Below, in pieces: positions 56,044-64,000 of a DNA stretch of 64,000 nt. The stretch spans positions 1,302,001 through 1,366,000 of the forward strand of contig NZ_JAATJL010000001.1 in the NCBI RefSeq assembly GCF_011927905.1, given 5' to 3'. Positions within the stretch are counted from its first letter, which is position 1. Each line of letters opens with the position of its first letter. The DNA is from Arthrobacter pigmenti (GTDB lineage Bacteria > Actinomycetota > Actinomycetes > Actinomycetales > Micrococcaceae). The translations under genes were made by a program, and so were the position numbers. The notes beneath the pieces were generated by a model. The model searched no databases and was not told where the DNA came from. It was given only the letters and a program-made list of their open reading frames with translations.

Positions 56044-56950
56044 CAGCGGCCGGGATCCTTGCCTGCTCGAGGCAAGTGTTCCAGATCTCGGCTCCGAGCC
56101 CCTCGCGATAGGACACCTCCGAGCTTCGGCATTCGCGCTGTCCTGAGACATAACCGCCCATCAGGGACTCTGCCTCCGGGGCGGTCGCGAGCCACGCGAG
56201 GTCGGCCGCCGACTCAGGCACAGTCTTGGCTCCAGGCATCCGCACCAGCAGAGGTGTGAGGGCTGTATAGATCGCGCGCGCGATCGGGTGATATTCCCGC
56301 GCGAGGCCGGTGGCAGGCATCATCCCGGGGTCGAAGCTCACTGCGCGCACCCCTCGGCCGCGGAGCCGACGGTCGAGTTCGTATGCCATCGCGATGCAAG
56401 CCAGCTTGGACGTTGAATAGCGCACCTGGCCTGCGTGCGAGGTCGTAGGTGTGCCCACATGTGGCTGAAGTAGCGTCGACATGTCCGACCACCGCGCTGC
56501 CGGGAATCCGAATGCCTTCATCCCGCCGCGGTGCGTCTCGCTGCCAAGCGTAATGATCCGGGTGCCCGGACGCAGGTGGTCCAGCAGCGGTGCGAGCAGC
56601 GCGACGTGTCCGAGCACGTTAGTGGCCATCGTAAGCTCGAAGCCGTCGATGGACCGTTGGATGCGGTCCACGACCTGAAGCCCGGCGTTGCAGATCACCG
56701 TGCGAGGGACAATCTCCTCCGCGACCAGACCCGAAGCCAGTGCGCTGACGCTCGAGAGGTCGGAGAGATCGGCGGCACGTATAACGACGGACGCTCTCGG
56801 CACCTCACTGAGGATTTCCTGGGCAAGATCCTTGCCGCGAGCTTGGTTGCGGGCCACGAGGATGAGAGGCACGCCCTGGCGTGCCAGCGCGAAGGATGTG
56901 GCGCGTCCGAGGCCACCTGTCGCTCCCGTTATGAGGACTGATTTGGTCAT
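56036..56950 (-). CDS. Short-chain dehydrogenase/reductase
   Basis: 304-residue NAD(P)H-dependent oxidoreductase. ATG 56950 (M-T-K-S-V-L-I-T-G) starts directly at the fold: TGATGGLGRA is the nucleotide-binding glycine motif, CNAGLQ the stabilising NAG motif, and YSTSKLA holds the catalytic Tyr and Lys (near residue 184). It resembles the retinol-dehydrogenase/protochlorophyllide-reductase-like branch. The upstream frame belongs to the GMC gene. In this cluster it could reduce a keto group of the polyketide or act on the released aldehyde; which one is not decidable from sequence. Confidence 0.87.
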   Translation of the reverse strand: MTKSVLITGATGGLGRATSFALARQGVPLILVARNQARGKDLAQEILSEVPRASVVIRAADLSDLSSVSALASGLVAEEIVPRTVICNAGLQVVDRIQRSIDGFELTMATNVLGHVALLAPLLDHLRPGTRIITLGSETHRGGMKAFGFPAARWSDMSTLLQPHVGTPTTSHAGQVRYSTSKLACIAMAYELDRRLRGRGVRAVSFDPGMMPATGLAREYHPIARAIYTALTPLLVRMPGAKTVPESAADLAWLATAPEAESLMGGYVSGQRECRSSEVSYREGLGAEIWNTCLEQARIPAADD

Positions 56951-56988
56951 GTCAAAGTGTCCGAAATCTTGCTGTCTGTGTTCAGTGA

Positions 56989-58536
56989 TCACGCTCCAAA
57001 CTCTCCTTTCTGCAAAGCGATCGTGACGCATCGGTCGGCGAGGGCCGTGACCGTTAGCGCTGGTGGGACTCCGCCCGTCGAACCGGGGATGAGACTTGCG
57101 TCCATGACATAGAGGCCGTCGACGCCCTTGACTTCTCCTGAGTCGCTTGTGAGGTCGGAGAGGACCACGCCACCGAGCGAGTGCGAAGTCATCAACTGCG
57201 AGCTGAGCAACGCGGTACGGCCTGGGACTGCGTTTTCGATAGTAACGACGAGCTCGTTCATGGCCCGGGCCGCGGCGAGTACCCTGGTATTCCATACGGG
57301 CCAGATGGGGACGATTGCGCCAGAGACCGATTCCCGTAACAGGCTCCCGACAGCTGGTACGTGGCCAACAGCGAGCGCCTCGCGCGCGACGGCGTCGACC
57401 GTTGGCACCCCGAGCGGAAAGTTGAGCAGCGAGACCGGAAGGCCGCTCTGCGACCGGTAGCTTCCCACGATGTGTGCAGGGCCACCGATGGCTGGTTGCG
57501 GCGAGGGGGATCCCCGGAACAGAACAATCCCGTCGCCGCCTGTACCCCAGCCGGTGCCAAGTCCCGGCGGCAGCTGCGGGATCGAGCCTTCATCCCGTGC
57601 TTTCAACAGTAGCCTGGTCGTATTGAGTGATCCTGCGGCGAGGATCACTGAGCGAGCGCTGATCTTGTATTCCTTCAGCACACTGCCGTCTGTGGCCAAC
57701 TCCTGCACCGAGATCTGGAAGCCTCCGACGGTTTTGCGGATGTTGCTGACCGATGAGAGTTGGCGGACCGTCGTTCGCCCTGTGGCCTCCGCATTGGCGA
57801 GGATCGTGTGATCGACGCTGCGCTTGGCACCGCTGTTTACGCCGAAGATGCATTGACCAGCGATCAGTGATGGGGTGGCCCTGCCAGCTATTTCGTCGCG
57901 CACGACCGACCAGTCCACGGCGATGTCGGGTCGGATCGCCGTGATGCCGGTAGCCTGCAGCTCGGCCTCGGTCTGCCGGGCGTTGGCGTACTCGGGACTC
58001 GCAAGGATGTCGTCCGGGATGGGGCTCGCGCCGTTGAGAGTTCGGGCGCGCGGATACCAGGTCGTCGCCATTTCCGCGTATGACAAACGGTCGCCGAATG
58101 ACCGTTGGAAGTCTGCCTCCTGGGGTTGCATCATGACTGCGTTGTTGACCAGCGACCCGCCACCCACACCGGATCCGGCGAGGCACACGATCCCCGCGCC
58201 CACGACCGCTTCGAGGACGCCCGTGTAGCGGGGGACGCTGCGGTCCAGGAACGGCGCCGATGTGCCGAGCCAGAGTGCGCGACCGTCGGGGGCTGCTCCA
58301 GTGCAAAATGTGTTGCCAGCACTGGTGATTTCCCAGCGGCGGCCGCGCTCGAGCACGAGGTTTGAGACTCCGGCTTGGCTAAGGCGCAGGGCTGCCACTG
58401 CGCCGGCGTATCCGCTGCCAATGATCACCACGTCGGCGGCCTCGGCGGCCGATGCCGAACCCCCTGGAATCATTGCCGCGGCCGCTGATGCGGCCGCGGC
58501 GGACAGGAACCCGCGACGCGAGAAGGTGGCTCTCAT
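56989..58536 (-). CDS. Tat-exported GMC oxidoreductase, cholesterol-oxidase-like
   Basis: 515-residue flavoprotein. The N-terminus is a twin-arginine signal (F-S-R-R-G-F-L-S, then an Ala-rich hydrophobic stretch), so folded export is predicted. FAD is bound by VIIGSGYAGAVAALRLS near 37-53. The C-terminal GMC region has His452 in SHSLGG and GLYVMDASLIPGSTGGVPP. This layout matches type I cholesterol oxidases, but the Asn that in those enzymes follows 38 residues after the active-site His is missing; Val490/Pro491 occupy the place. The start ATG overlaps the P450 stop (ATGA). The substrate may be the cluster product rather than a sterol. Confidence 0.85.
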   Translation of the reverse strand: MRATFSRRGFLSAAAASAAAAMIPGGSASAAEAADVVIIGSGYAGAVAALRLSQAGVSNLVLERGRRWEITSAGNTFCTGAAPDGRALWLGTSAPFLDRSVPRYTGVLEAVVGAGIVCLAGSGVGGGSLVNNAVMMQPQEADFQRSFGDRLSYAEMATTWYPRARTLNGASPIPDDILASPEYANARQTEAELQATGITAIRPDIAVDWSVVRDEIAGRATPSLIAGQCIFGVNSGAKRSVDHTILANAEATGRTTVRQLSSVSNIRKTVGGFQISVQELATDGSVLKEYKISARSVILAAGSLNTTRLLLKARDEGSIPQLPPGLGTGWGTGGDGIVLFRGSPSPQPAIGGPAHIVGSYRSQSGLPVSLLNFPLGVPTVDAVAREALAVGHVPAVGSLLRESVSGAIVPIWPVWNTRVLAAARAMNELVVTIENAVPGRTALLSSQLMTSHSLGGVVLSDLTSDSGEVKGVDGLYVMDASLIPGSTGGVPPALTVTALADRCVTIALQKGEFGA

Positions 58537-59747
58537 ACCGAGACCTCATCGGCAGTGGCGTGCGAGACAACGAAGGGCAGGTACGCGTAGCCGAAAGAGC
58601 CCTGCCGCTCACGCAGTCTGGGAGGGTCAGCGGGGTCGACATGGAGCCGGTCGAGGTGCGGCAGCCACTGCGCGAAGGTTTCCTCGGCCATCACCCGTGA
58701 CAGCGCTGCACCGGGGCAGAAGTGTGGTCCGCCGCCGAAAGCGAGGTGCTTCTCCTCTGTGCTGCGACCGAGCTTGAACTCGTCCGGGTCGTGGAACACG
58801 GTTTCGTCGCGGTCGGCGGAGCCGAGCAGGACGTGTACGAGTGCCCCCTCGGGGATGTCGATTCCATGCAGGGTGTGGGACACAACGGCTCGGCGCGCGG
58901 TCCACTGGGTAGGGGAGTAAAGACGCAGGTACTCCTCGATGAAGTCGCCGAGCTGCGACGGGTCGTTCCTCAGGGCAGCGCGCAGATCATGACGTTGTGT
59001 GAGCAGCAGGATCCCACCGCCTAGTAGGTTCATCGTGGTCTCATGGCCAGCGGCGACAAACGACCAGCCTGTCGCGATCAGCTCGTCCTTGGTGAGCTCA
59101 CCGGCGAGTTGTCCTTCGACGAGCTTGGAGAGCACATCGTCGGTGAGGTTGTTCTCGCGGGCCTGCGCTTGCTCCTCGATGTAGTTGCCGAACTCGACAA
59201 GGTCTTCGAAGAACCCTGGCACCTCGTCAGGATTGAGGCCAGCTGCGACCGAGAAGAAGTCCATTACTGCCTGCGACCAGCGCCGCAGGTCGCGCCGGCG
59301 GTCGAGGGGAACCCCGAGCAGTACGCTGATCACACGTAGCGGCAGCATCGTCGAATAGCCTTCGACGAACTCGACGCGGTCTGAGGAGAGCACCTCGCCG
59401 ACCAGCTCGCCGACGAGCTCACGGATCCACGGAGCCATTGACGTGATGCGACGGGCGTTGAGAGCCTGGTTTGTGTAGTGGCGCATCCGGCGGTGATCGG
59501 GGGCATCGCGGTTCACCATCATCGGCAGGTCGAGGTAGTCGTCGCGGCGCACATGCGACGAATACATATTGGTGTTTTTTAGGGCGTTGTTCACGTCGTG
59601 ATACCGGCTAAGCATGTACACGTCCTCGCCCTCAGAGGTGTATTCGGGGAGAAAGTGCACGGGATGCTCGGTGCGCAGCATGCGATAGGTTGGAAACGGA
59701 TCCGTGCGGTAGGTCTTGTCGGCGAGGTCGAGCGAGCGGGTGTCCAT
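58533..59747 (-). CDS. Cytochrome P450
   Basis: 404-residue bacterial class I P450. ATG 59747 (M-D-T-R-S-L-D-L-A) has GGAGG 7 nt upstream. Helix-I motif AAGHETT near residue 246, helix-K EYLRLYSP (E-x-x-R) near 289, and haem-binding FGGGPHFCPGAAL with the axial Cys344. No ferredoxin or reductase gene is in the visible part of the operon, so electrons must come from elsewhere. Gene order PKS, P450, GMC, SDR implies tailoring of the polyketide. Confidence 0.93.
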   Translation of the reverse strand: MDTRSLDLADKTYRTDPFPTYRMLRTEHPVHFLPEYTSEGEDVYMLSRYHDVNNALKNTNMYSSHVRRDDYLDLPMMVNRDAPDHRRMRHYTNQALNARRITSMAPWIRELVGELVGEVLSSDRVEFVEGYSTMLPLRVISVLLGVPLDRRRDLRRWSQAVMDFFSVAAGLNPDEVPGFFEDLVEFGNYIEEQAQARENNLTDDVLSKLVEGQLAGELTKDELIATGWSFVAAGHETTMNLLGGGILLLTQRHDLRAALRNDPSQLGDFIEEYLRLYSPTQWTARRAVVSHTLHGIDIPEGALVHVLLGSADRDETVFHDPDEFKLGRSTEEKHLAFGGGPHFCPGAALSRVMAEETFAQWLPHLDRLHVDPADPPRLRERQGSFGYAYLPFVVSHATADEVSV

Positions 59748-59770
59748 GGGGATCCTCCAGGTCTGGGCAA

Positions 59771-62700
59771 CTAAGCGGTGGGCGGGTTGATGAACCGTCC
59801 CGCGACGAAGCCGTCGAGGAACGTATGGACGAGCTGTTGGTCGAGCACTGGACACCACGGCCCATCGGCGCCTAAGGCCGCACGCGTCAACGGAGCGCAG
59901 AAGTCGGCGAGGTGCACGTCGTCGATCGTGCGGGTGAGGAAGGGTGCCAGGCCGAGCAGGGCAAGGGTGCCGGACCGCCGATTGGTGACGGCCGCGCGCC
60001 ACTCCTCGAAAGGCAGCCGGGTCACCGGGTATCCGTACCTCTCGACGTGAGCGAAGAAGTCGGACCACGGCATGATCGCCTCGCCGACTAGATGGGAGGT
60101 GCTGCCTTCGAAGTCCGGGTCAAGCGCTAGCCGAACGTATGCCCGCGCGATGTGATCGATCGGCGCTGCCTGCACCGGGAACGGCCCATCGAGGGGTGCG
60201 AGGCCCGACTCGATACAGCCCTTCACGATCAGCGAGAGGTGATCGAGCCGATTGAATCCCGCCGAAGTGGTGGACGGGCCGCTGTTGATGCGGTGGATCG
60301 TGAACGGCAGCCCCAGCGCGCCGGCTCGGCGGATCATCATCTCAGACACCCATTTCGTCTGGGCATAGCCGACGACAAGCGCGTCGCTGTCGGTGAGTGG
60401 CACGGTCTCGTCTATCGTGCCGAGATCGATCCGGTCCGACGAGAACACTCCGACTGTGGACGTGAAGTGCACTGGGCGCGCGTTGCCTTTCGAGGCGAAC
60501 TTCAGAACTTCAGCGGTGCCTGCAACGTTGTGCGGCGCGAGCTGGTCGTACGATGCCGTCCACTTCACCGCACCGGCGTTGTGGAACACATCGCCCACAT
60601 GCTCATGTAGATCCTGGTACGCGGAGGTGTCAAGGCCGAAGCGCTCCTGCGCGAGGTCGCCGACAATAGCCGTCACGCGCTCATCGAAACCGTCGACGCG
60701 CAGTCCGTGCGCCGCGGCTGCTGTACGCAGCCGCATCTTGGCCTGCGCTTGATCGTCGGCACGGACGAGACAGAAGATGGGCCGGTCCGTAGTCGCGAGC
60801 AACTCGCGTAGCAGGAAGGAACCGACGAAGCCGGTCGCACCGGTCAGCAGAATCCCGTCCGGGAGGGCATCGCGTGGGGTACTTGTAACGCCGGGCAGGT
60901 CGTATTCGGCGGCGAGGGCGGTCATCGTCTCGACGGTAAGTTCACGTTTGCGGAGCGGGAGGTGAGCCGCGGAGCCGGAGGGAGATGCGGTGCTTGCCAC
61001 GGGCACGGCCGGAACCGGCCCGCGGCTCTTGGAATAAGCGCCGAGCTCTTGCAGCCACGATGCGAGACCGTCGACGGTCTCGGCCTCCAGTAAGTCGGAC
61101 ACAGCGAGCTCGCGTTTAGCGTGAGGTGTGAGAGTCTCAGCGAGCTCCACTAGAAGGATCGAATCCATCAAGTCCTCGAGGCGGGCCCGTCCGTCGACTA
61201 CGGCCTCGTCGATCCCGAGAGATGCGGCGACTGCACGGCGAGCCAGGACCTTCGGATCTTCGACGCCATCGATGTCAAGCTCAACGGACGAACGTGATCG
61301 CGTGCCAAGCGCTGCTGTCAGCTGCTCCGCGGTGACCGGTAGATTCGTAACGCCCACGATCATTGCGCGCGTGGGTCCACCAGGCGAAGAGACGATGAGG
61401 TCTGCACGCCCTTCGCTGGTTGCGATGGCATGGACTTCCGCGCCATCGGTGAAATCGATGCCATTACCCATCGTGAGCTCGGCAAATCCTGTGCCGAGAG
61501 TGACAATTCCATCCGCGCGGTCATGGCGCAACGCCCCGGCGACCTGGACCGCGGCGTCGAGCACGAGCAAGGCCGGCCGAATTCCGCTCGTGAGCGCGGC
61601 GCAACCTATGGGCGGGGCAGCGATCCGGCCCCGGAGTTCGCCGTCACTGAGGCGGTGTGCCGAATCCACTAGGGTCAGGCTGCGGCCGATGTGAAACTCG
61701 TTTGGCCATAGCTCCCCGTAGAACGTCTCGTGGTCAATCGATACGCCTGCGTCCTTGGCATCCGCGACCCCCGACATCAGAGGAGCGGTCACAGGCTCCG
61801 TTGTCAGGGAAGCAATCGCGTGCCGGAGCATTCCGTCATCGCGCATCGACGAGACCGTTATGGTGTGTGTGCCTGACACGACCAGGTCTGTCGACTCTTG
61901 CCACGCGACGACAAGCGATAAGGTTTCGTCGTCCGCTATCACGCACGGCCGGGAAATGTCGAGGGCGACAACCCTGGCCTCGGCGCCGATCGCCGCCTCG
62001 GCGAGCCTCAGGACTAGCTCCATGAATACTACGCCGGGTACGACGAGCTGACCGTGCACAATGTGCTCGGTCAACAGCGGTACCGAACGGGCGTTGAGCC
62101 TTGTGCGTCCTTCGGCGGAGGCATGGCCGGTGCGCAGCACACGAAGATGCAATCCGGACATCTGCGCAGCTGCCACGCTGCGAGTGCCCTGTGACGGGCG
62201 AAGGTTGGCGAGCTTCCACGGGTAGGTCGAGTGCACCGGTACGGCCTCAGACAGCGGAGCGGCTCCTGACCGCCGGACAATCGCGTGTGCGTTCGTTCCG
62301 CCGTAACCGAATGATGAGACGCCCGCAACGGGGTTCGACGCGGAGATCGTGAAGGTTTCTGTGGGTACAGTGAGGGGCAGTGCGTTCCAGTCGACACCCC
62401 TAGTGAGTGTCCCGTCCACGGGCTGGGCGGGAATCGTACCGTGGGCTACGACGAGCAGTGCCTTCAAGAATCCCACTAGACCGGCGGCGCCCTCGAGGTG
62501 ACCGGTGATTGGTTTGGACGATCCCACGGGCAGGTTGGACGTACGTCCGGCGTGCACAGTAGCGAGCGCGCGCAACTCGATGGGGTCGCCGAGAGGTGTG
62601 CCTGTGCCGTGAGCCTCGACATAGTCGACATCGGTGGGGGCGATACCTGCATCCTTGAGCGCGCACCGGATCAGGTCAGCCTGCGCGCTGCCGTTCGGCA

Positions 62701-63640
62701 CCGTGATACCTGAGGTTGGGCCGTCCTGATTGACGGCCGTCCCTAGCAGCGTGCCGAGCGGGGGCACAGCGTCGGCAGGCTGGTCAGCGGCACGACGGAG
62801 CACCACGACGACGCACCCTTCGCCGCGTGCATAGCCGTCGGCCTGATCCGAGAATGTGTGGCACCGGCCCGTCGGCGAGAGCATCCGACTCTGGCTGAGT
62901 GCGATCATTGCCTCGGCCGACAGCATTACATTCACGCCGGCGACGATCGCAAGGTCGCACTCGCCTTCGTTGAGTGCGTGACGTGCTTGGTGCAAGGCCA
63001 CCAGCGATGATGAGCAGGCGGTGTCGAGGACGAGACTAGGGCCGTGCAGGCCGAGCGCATATGAGACGCGGTTCGCTGCGAAGTTCGCCGCGCTGCCGAG
63101 CGACGCGAGTCCGTCGATGTTCGCTCCGCCTGCCAGTCGGCTGCGCTCGAAGTCGTTCCCGCTCATCCCGACGAACACGCCCGTTCGGCTGCCACGCAGG
63201 GAGTCCGGAGCGATGCCGGCACGCTCGAGCGCCTCCCACGTGCACATCAGGATCAGCCGGTGGTGAGGGTCTGTCGACGCCGCCTCACGGGGTGACATTC
63301 TGAACGGCTCTGGATCGAATGCGAACGGGTTTTCGATGAACGATCCATCTGTCACGTAGGACCGTCCGGGCGAACCCGGGTGAGGAGAGAACACAGCATC
63401 GTTGTCCCAGCGATCCGCAGGGATCGGGGCAGTGGTTGCGTTTCCGGCGTTCAGGAGGTCCCAGAACGCTTCCGGTGTGACGGCACCTGGCAGGCGGCAG
63501 GCTGCCGAGGTGACTGTGATCTCCGTGCGTGCGGGAGGGCGGCCGGCGAGTTCGGCGCGCAGCGAGCGGATCTCCTTCAGCGCGTTCGTGATCGTCGTAC
63601 GCGTGGTGTCGGCCTCGGCCAGCGAAATTACATCAGACAT
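59771..63640 (-). CDS. Type I PKS protein: KS-DH-ACP-thioester reductase, no AT
   Basis: 1289-residue modular synthase subunit. Order: an N-terminal docking helix (ITNALKEIRSLRAELAG, near 16-32); KS (40-460) with Cys209 in DTACSSSL, His344 in EAHGTGTPLGDP and His381 in GHLEGAAG, a complete catalytic triad; DH (about 505-790) with His526 in HIVHGQLVVP and Asp695 in LDAAVQ; ACP with Ser827 in MDSILLVEL; and a reductase (from about 930) with TGATGFVGS and Tyr1092/Lys1096 in YAQTK, of the Lys2/CarA type that releases the chain as an aldehyde or alcohol. No acyltransferase, KR or ER is present between KS and DH. The ATG overlaps the upstream PKS stop by 8 nt. Confidence 0.93.
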   Translation of the reverse strand: MSDVISLAEADTTRTTITNALKEIRSLRAELAGRPPARTEITVTSAACRLPGAVTPEAFWDLLNAGNATTAPIPADRWDNDAVFSPHPGSPGRSYVTDGSFIENPFAFDPEPFRMSPREAASTDPHHRLILMCTWEALERAGIAPDSLRGSRTGVFVGMSGNDFERSRLAGGANIDGLASLGSAANFAANRVSYALGLHGPSLVLDTACSSSLVALHQARHALNEGECDLAIVAGVNVMLSAEAMIALSQSRMLSPTGRCHTFSDQADGYARGEGCVVVVLRRAADQPADAVPPLGTLLGTAVNQDGPTSGITVPNGSAQADLIRCALKDAGIAPTDVDYVEAHGTGTPLGDPIELRALATVHAGRTSNLPVGSSKPITGHLEGAAGLVGFLKALLVVAHGTIPAQPVDGTLTRGVDWNALPLTVPTETFTISASNPVAGVSSFGYGGTNAHAIVRRSGAAPLSEAVPVHSTYPWKLANLRPSQGTRSVAAAQMSGLHLRVLRTGHASAEGRTRLNARSVPLLTEHIVHGQLVVPGVVFMELVLRLAEAAIGAEARVVALDISRPCVIADDETLSLVVAWQESTDLVVSGTHTITVSSMRDDGMLRHAIASLTTEPVTAPLMSGVADAKDAGVSIDHETFYGELWPNEFHIGRSLTLVDSAHRLSDGELRGRIAAPPIGCAALTSGIRPALLVLDAAVQVAGALRHDRADGIVTLGTGFAELTMGNGIDFTDGAEVHAIATSEGRADLIVSSPGGPTRAMIVGVTNLPVTAEQLTAALGTRSRSSVELDIDGVEDPKVLARRAVAASLGIDEAVVDGRARLEDLMDSILLVELAETLTPHAKRELAVSDLLEAETVDGLASWLQELGAYSKSRGPVPAVPVASTASPSGSAAHLPLRKRELTVETMTALAAEYDLPGVTSTPRDALPDGILLTGATGFVGSFLLRELLATTDRPIFCLVRADDQAQAKMRLRTAAAAHGLRVDGFDERVTAIVGDLAQERFGLDTSAYQDLHEHVGDVFHNAGAVKWTASYDQLAPHNVAGTAEVLKFASKGNARPVHFTSTVGVFSSDRIDLGTIDETVPLTDSDALVVGYAQTKWVSEMMIRRAGALGLPFTIHRINSGPSTTSAGFNRLDHLSLIVKGCIESGLAPLDGPFPVQAAPIDHIARAYVRLALDPDFEGSTSHLVGEAIMPWSDFFAHVERYGYPVTRLPFEEWRAAVTNRRSGTLALLGLAPFLTRTIDDVHLADFCAPLTRAALGADGPWCPVLDQQLVHTFLDGFVAGRFINPPTA

Positions 63641-64000
63641 ATCGAGGTCCTTTCGTGGAACCCAGTTCCTGCTCCAGCAGGCGGATTAGCTCGTCCGTGG
63701 CCAGGTCGTCGAGGGCATTGACGTCGTTTTTGTTGGCGGTGCGCGGTGCGGCTGCAACGGTATCCCCGGTCTCGACCGGCTCAAGGAGCTTGGATGCTAA
63801 CGCGTCGGTAAGTTCGCTCAGTCGCGGGTGCTCAAAGAGGAACGTGTCGTCGAGGCACAGTCCGGTCCATCGCTCGATGTTGCGCTTCAGTTCGAGCGTC
63901 ATAATCGAGTCGACGCCCATGTCGAAGAAGCCTCGTTGCGGATCGATCGGGTTGTCGGTATGCAGGACGCCCTGCAGTGACGACTCGGCGCGGGCTGCGA
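63633..64000 (-). CDS. Type I PKS, C-terminal end (ACP and docking region), cut by window edge
   Basis: Frame open to the right edge. The visible 122 residues include an ACP (FFDMGVDSIMTLELKRNIE, phosphopantetheine Ser in GVDSI) and a C-terminal helical tail (LDDLATDELIRLLEQEL), typical of PKS docking domains. The next protein begins with a matching docking-like helix, so the chain should pass from this ACP to the KS of the downstream subunit. The domain content upstream, including any acyltransferase, is outside the window. Confidence 0.9.
   Translation of the reverse strand, partial: AARAESSLQGVLHTDNPIDPQRGFFDMGVDSIMTLELKRNIERWTGLCLDDTFLFEHPRLSELTDALASKLLEPVETGDTVAAAPRTANKNDVNALDDLATDELIRLLEQELGSTKGPRYV

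Noticed and set aside
52740-64000. Second copy of the tRNA-Ala 3' end marking an island att site
   Set aside because: I looked for the T-arm/acceptor sequence further right and saw no repeat within the window.

Overview
The window is 64 kb of high-GC, densely packed bacterial chromosome. Gene content and order point to an actinobacterium of the Micrococcaceae, Arthrobacter-like (inferred from the proteins and synteny; no 16S gene is present). Markers include actinobacterial families such as SepH, DUF3710, DUF4193, DUF5998 and DUF7455, a fused cydDC, a fused thiD-tenA, and a sigA/dut/dxs neighbourhood that recalls Mycobacterium tuberculosis Rv2682c-Rv2703.

Layout. 1-4.1 kb: an MFS transporter cut by the window edge, a DUF4192 protein and the principal sigma factor sigA with a strong terminator. 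4.1-8.2 kb: a DUF7455 protein, topoisomerase subunit B (parE) with a 23-bp tandem repeat over its stop, and a BlaR1-like peptidase with a BlaI-type repressor. 8.2-14.4 kb: cydA, cydB and fused cydDC (cytochrome bd oxidase and its ABC exporter), preceded by three copies of a palindrome that should be BlaI operators. 14.4-23.3 kb: acetyltransferases, parC, DUF5998, a phosphodiesterase and thymidine kinase. 23.4-33.1 kb: sepH, DUF4193, DUF3093, dut, DUF3710, an OB-fold protein, DUF3159, two TrkA-type potassium proteins, a KimA-like potassium permease and an RNA methyltransferase. 33.3-44.1 kb: acnA, dxs, a zinc-ribbon protein, a large RNase E/G with a structured leader, and a TPP riboswitch controlling thiD-tenA. 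44.3-52.6 kb: rplU, rpmA, obgE, proB, proA, a small His-rich membrane protein, nadD, a tail-anchored protein, rsfS and a phosphatase.

At 52.68 kb a tRNA-Ala(GGC) marks the end of the conserved chromosome. Next to it lies a decayed large serine recombinase, then a leftward operon running off the right edge: the end of a modular type I PKS, a second PKS protein with KS-DH-ACP-thioester reductase domains and no acyltransferase, a cytochrome P450, a Tat-exported GMC oxidoreductase, a short-chain dehydrogenase, a phosphopantetheinyl transferase and a TetR regulator. Stop/start overlaps join most of these genes, so they should work as one pathway releasing an aldehyde or alcohol-ended polyketide that is oxidised further. 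I do not recognise its product. This cluster is the best candidate for an undescribed system in the window.

Regulation visible in the sequence includes the BlaI-like operators upstream of cydA, the TPP riboswitch, several intrinsic terminators, and a recurring -10-like hexamer 6-7 nt before the start codon of five genes, which suggests leaderless mRNAs.
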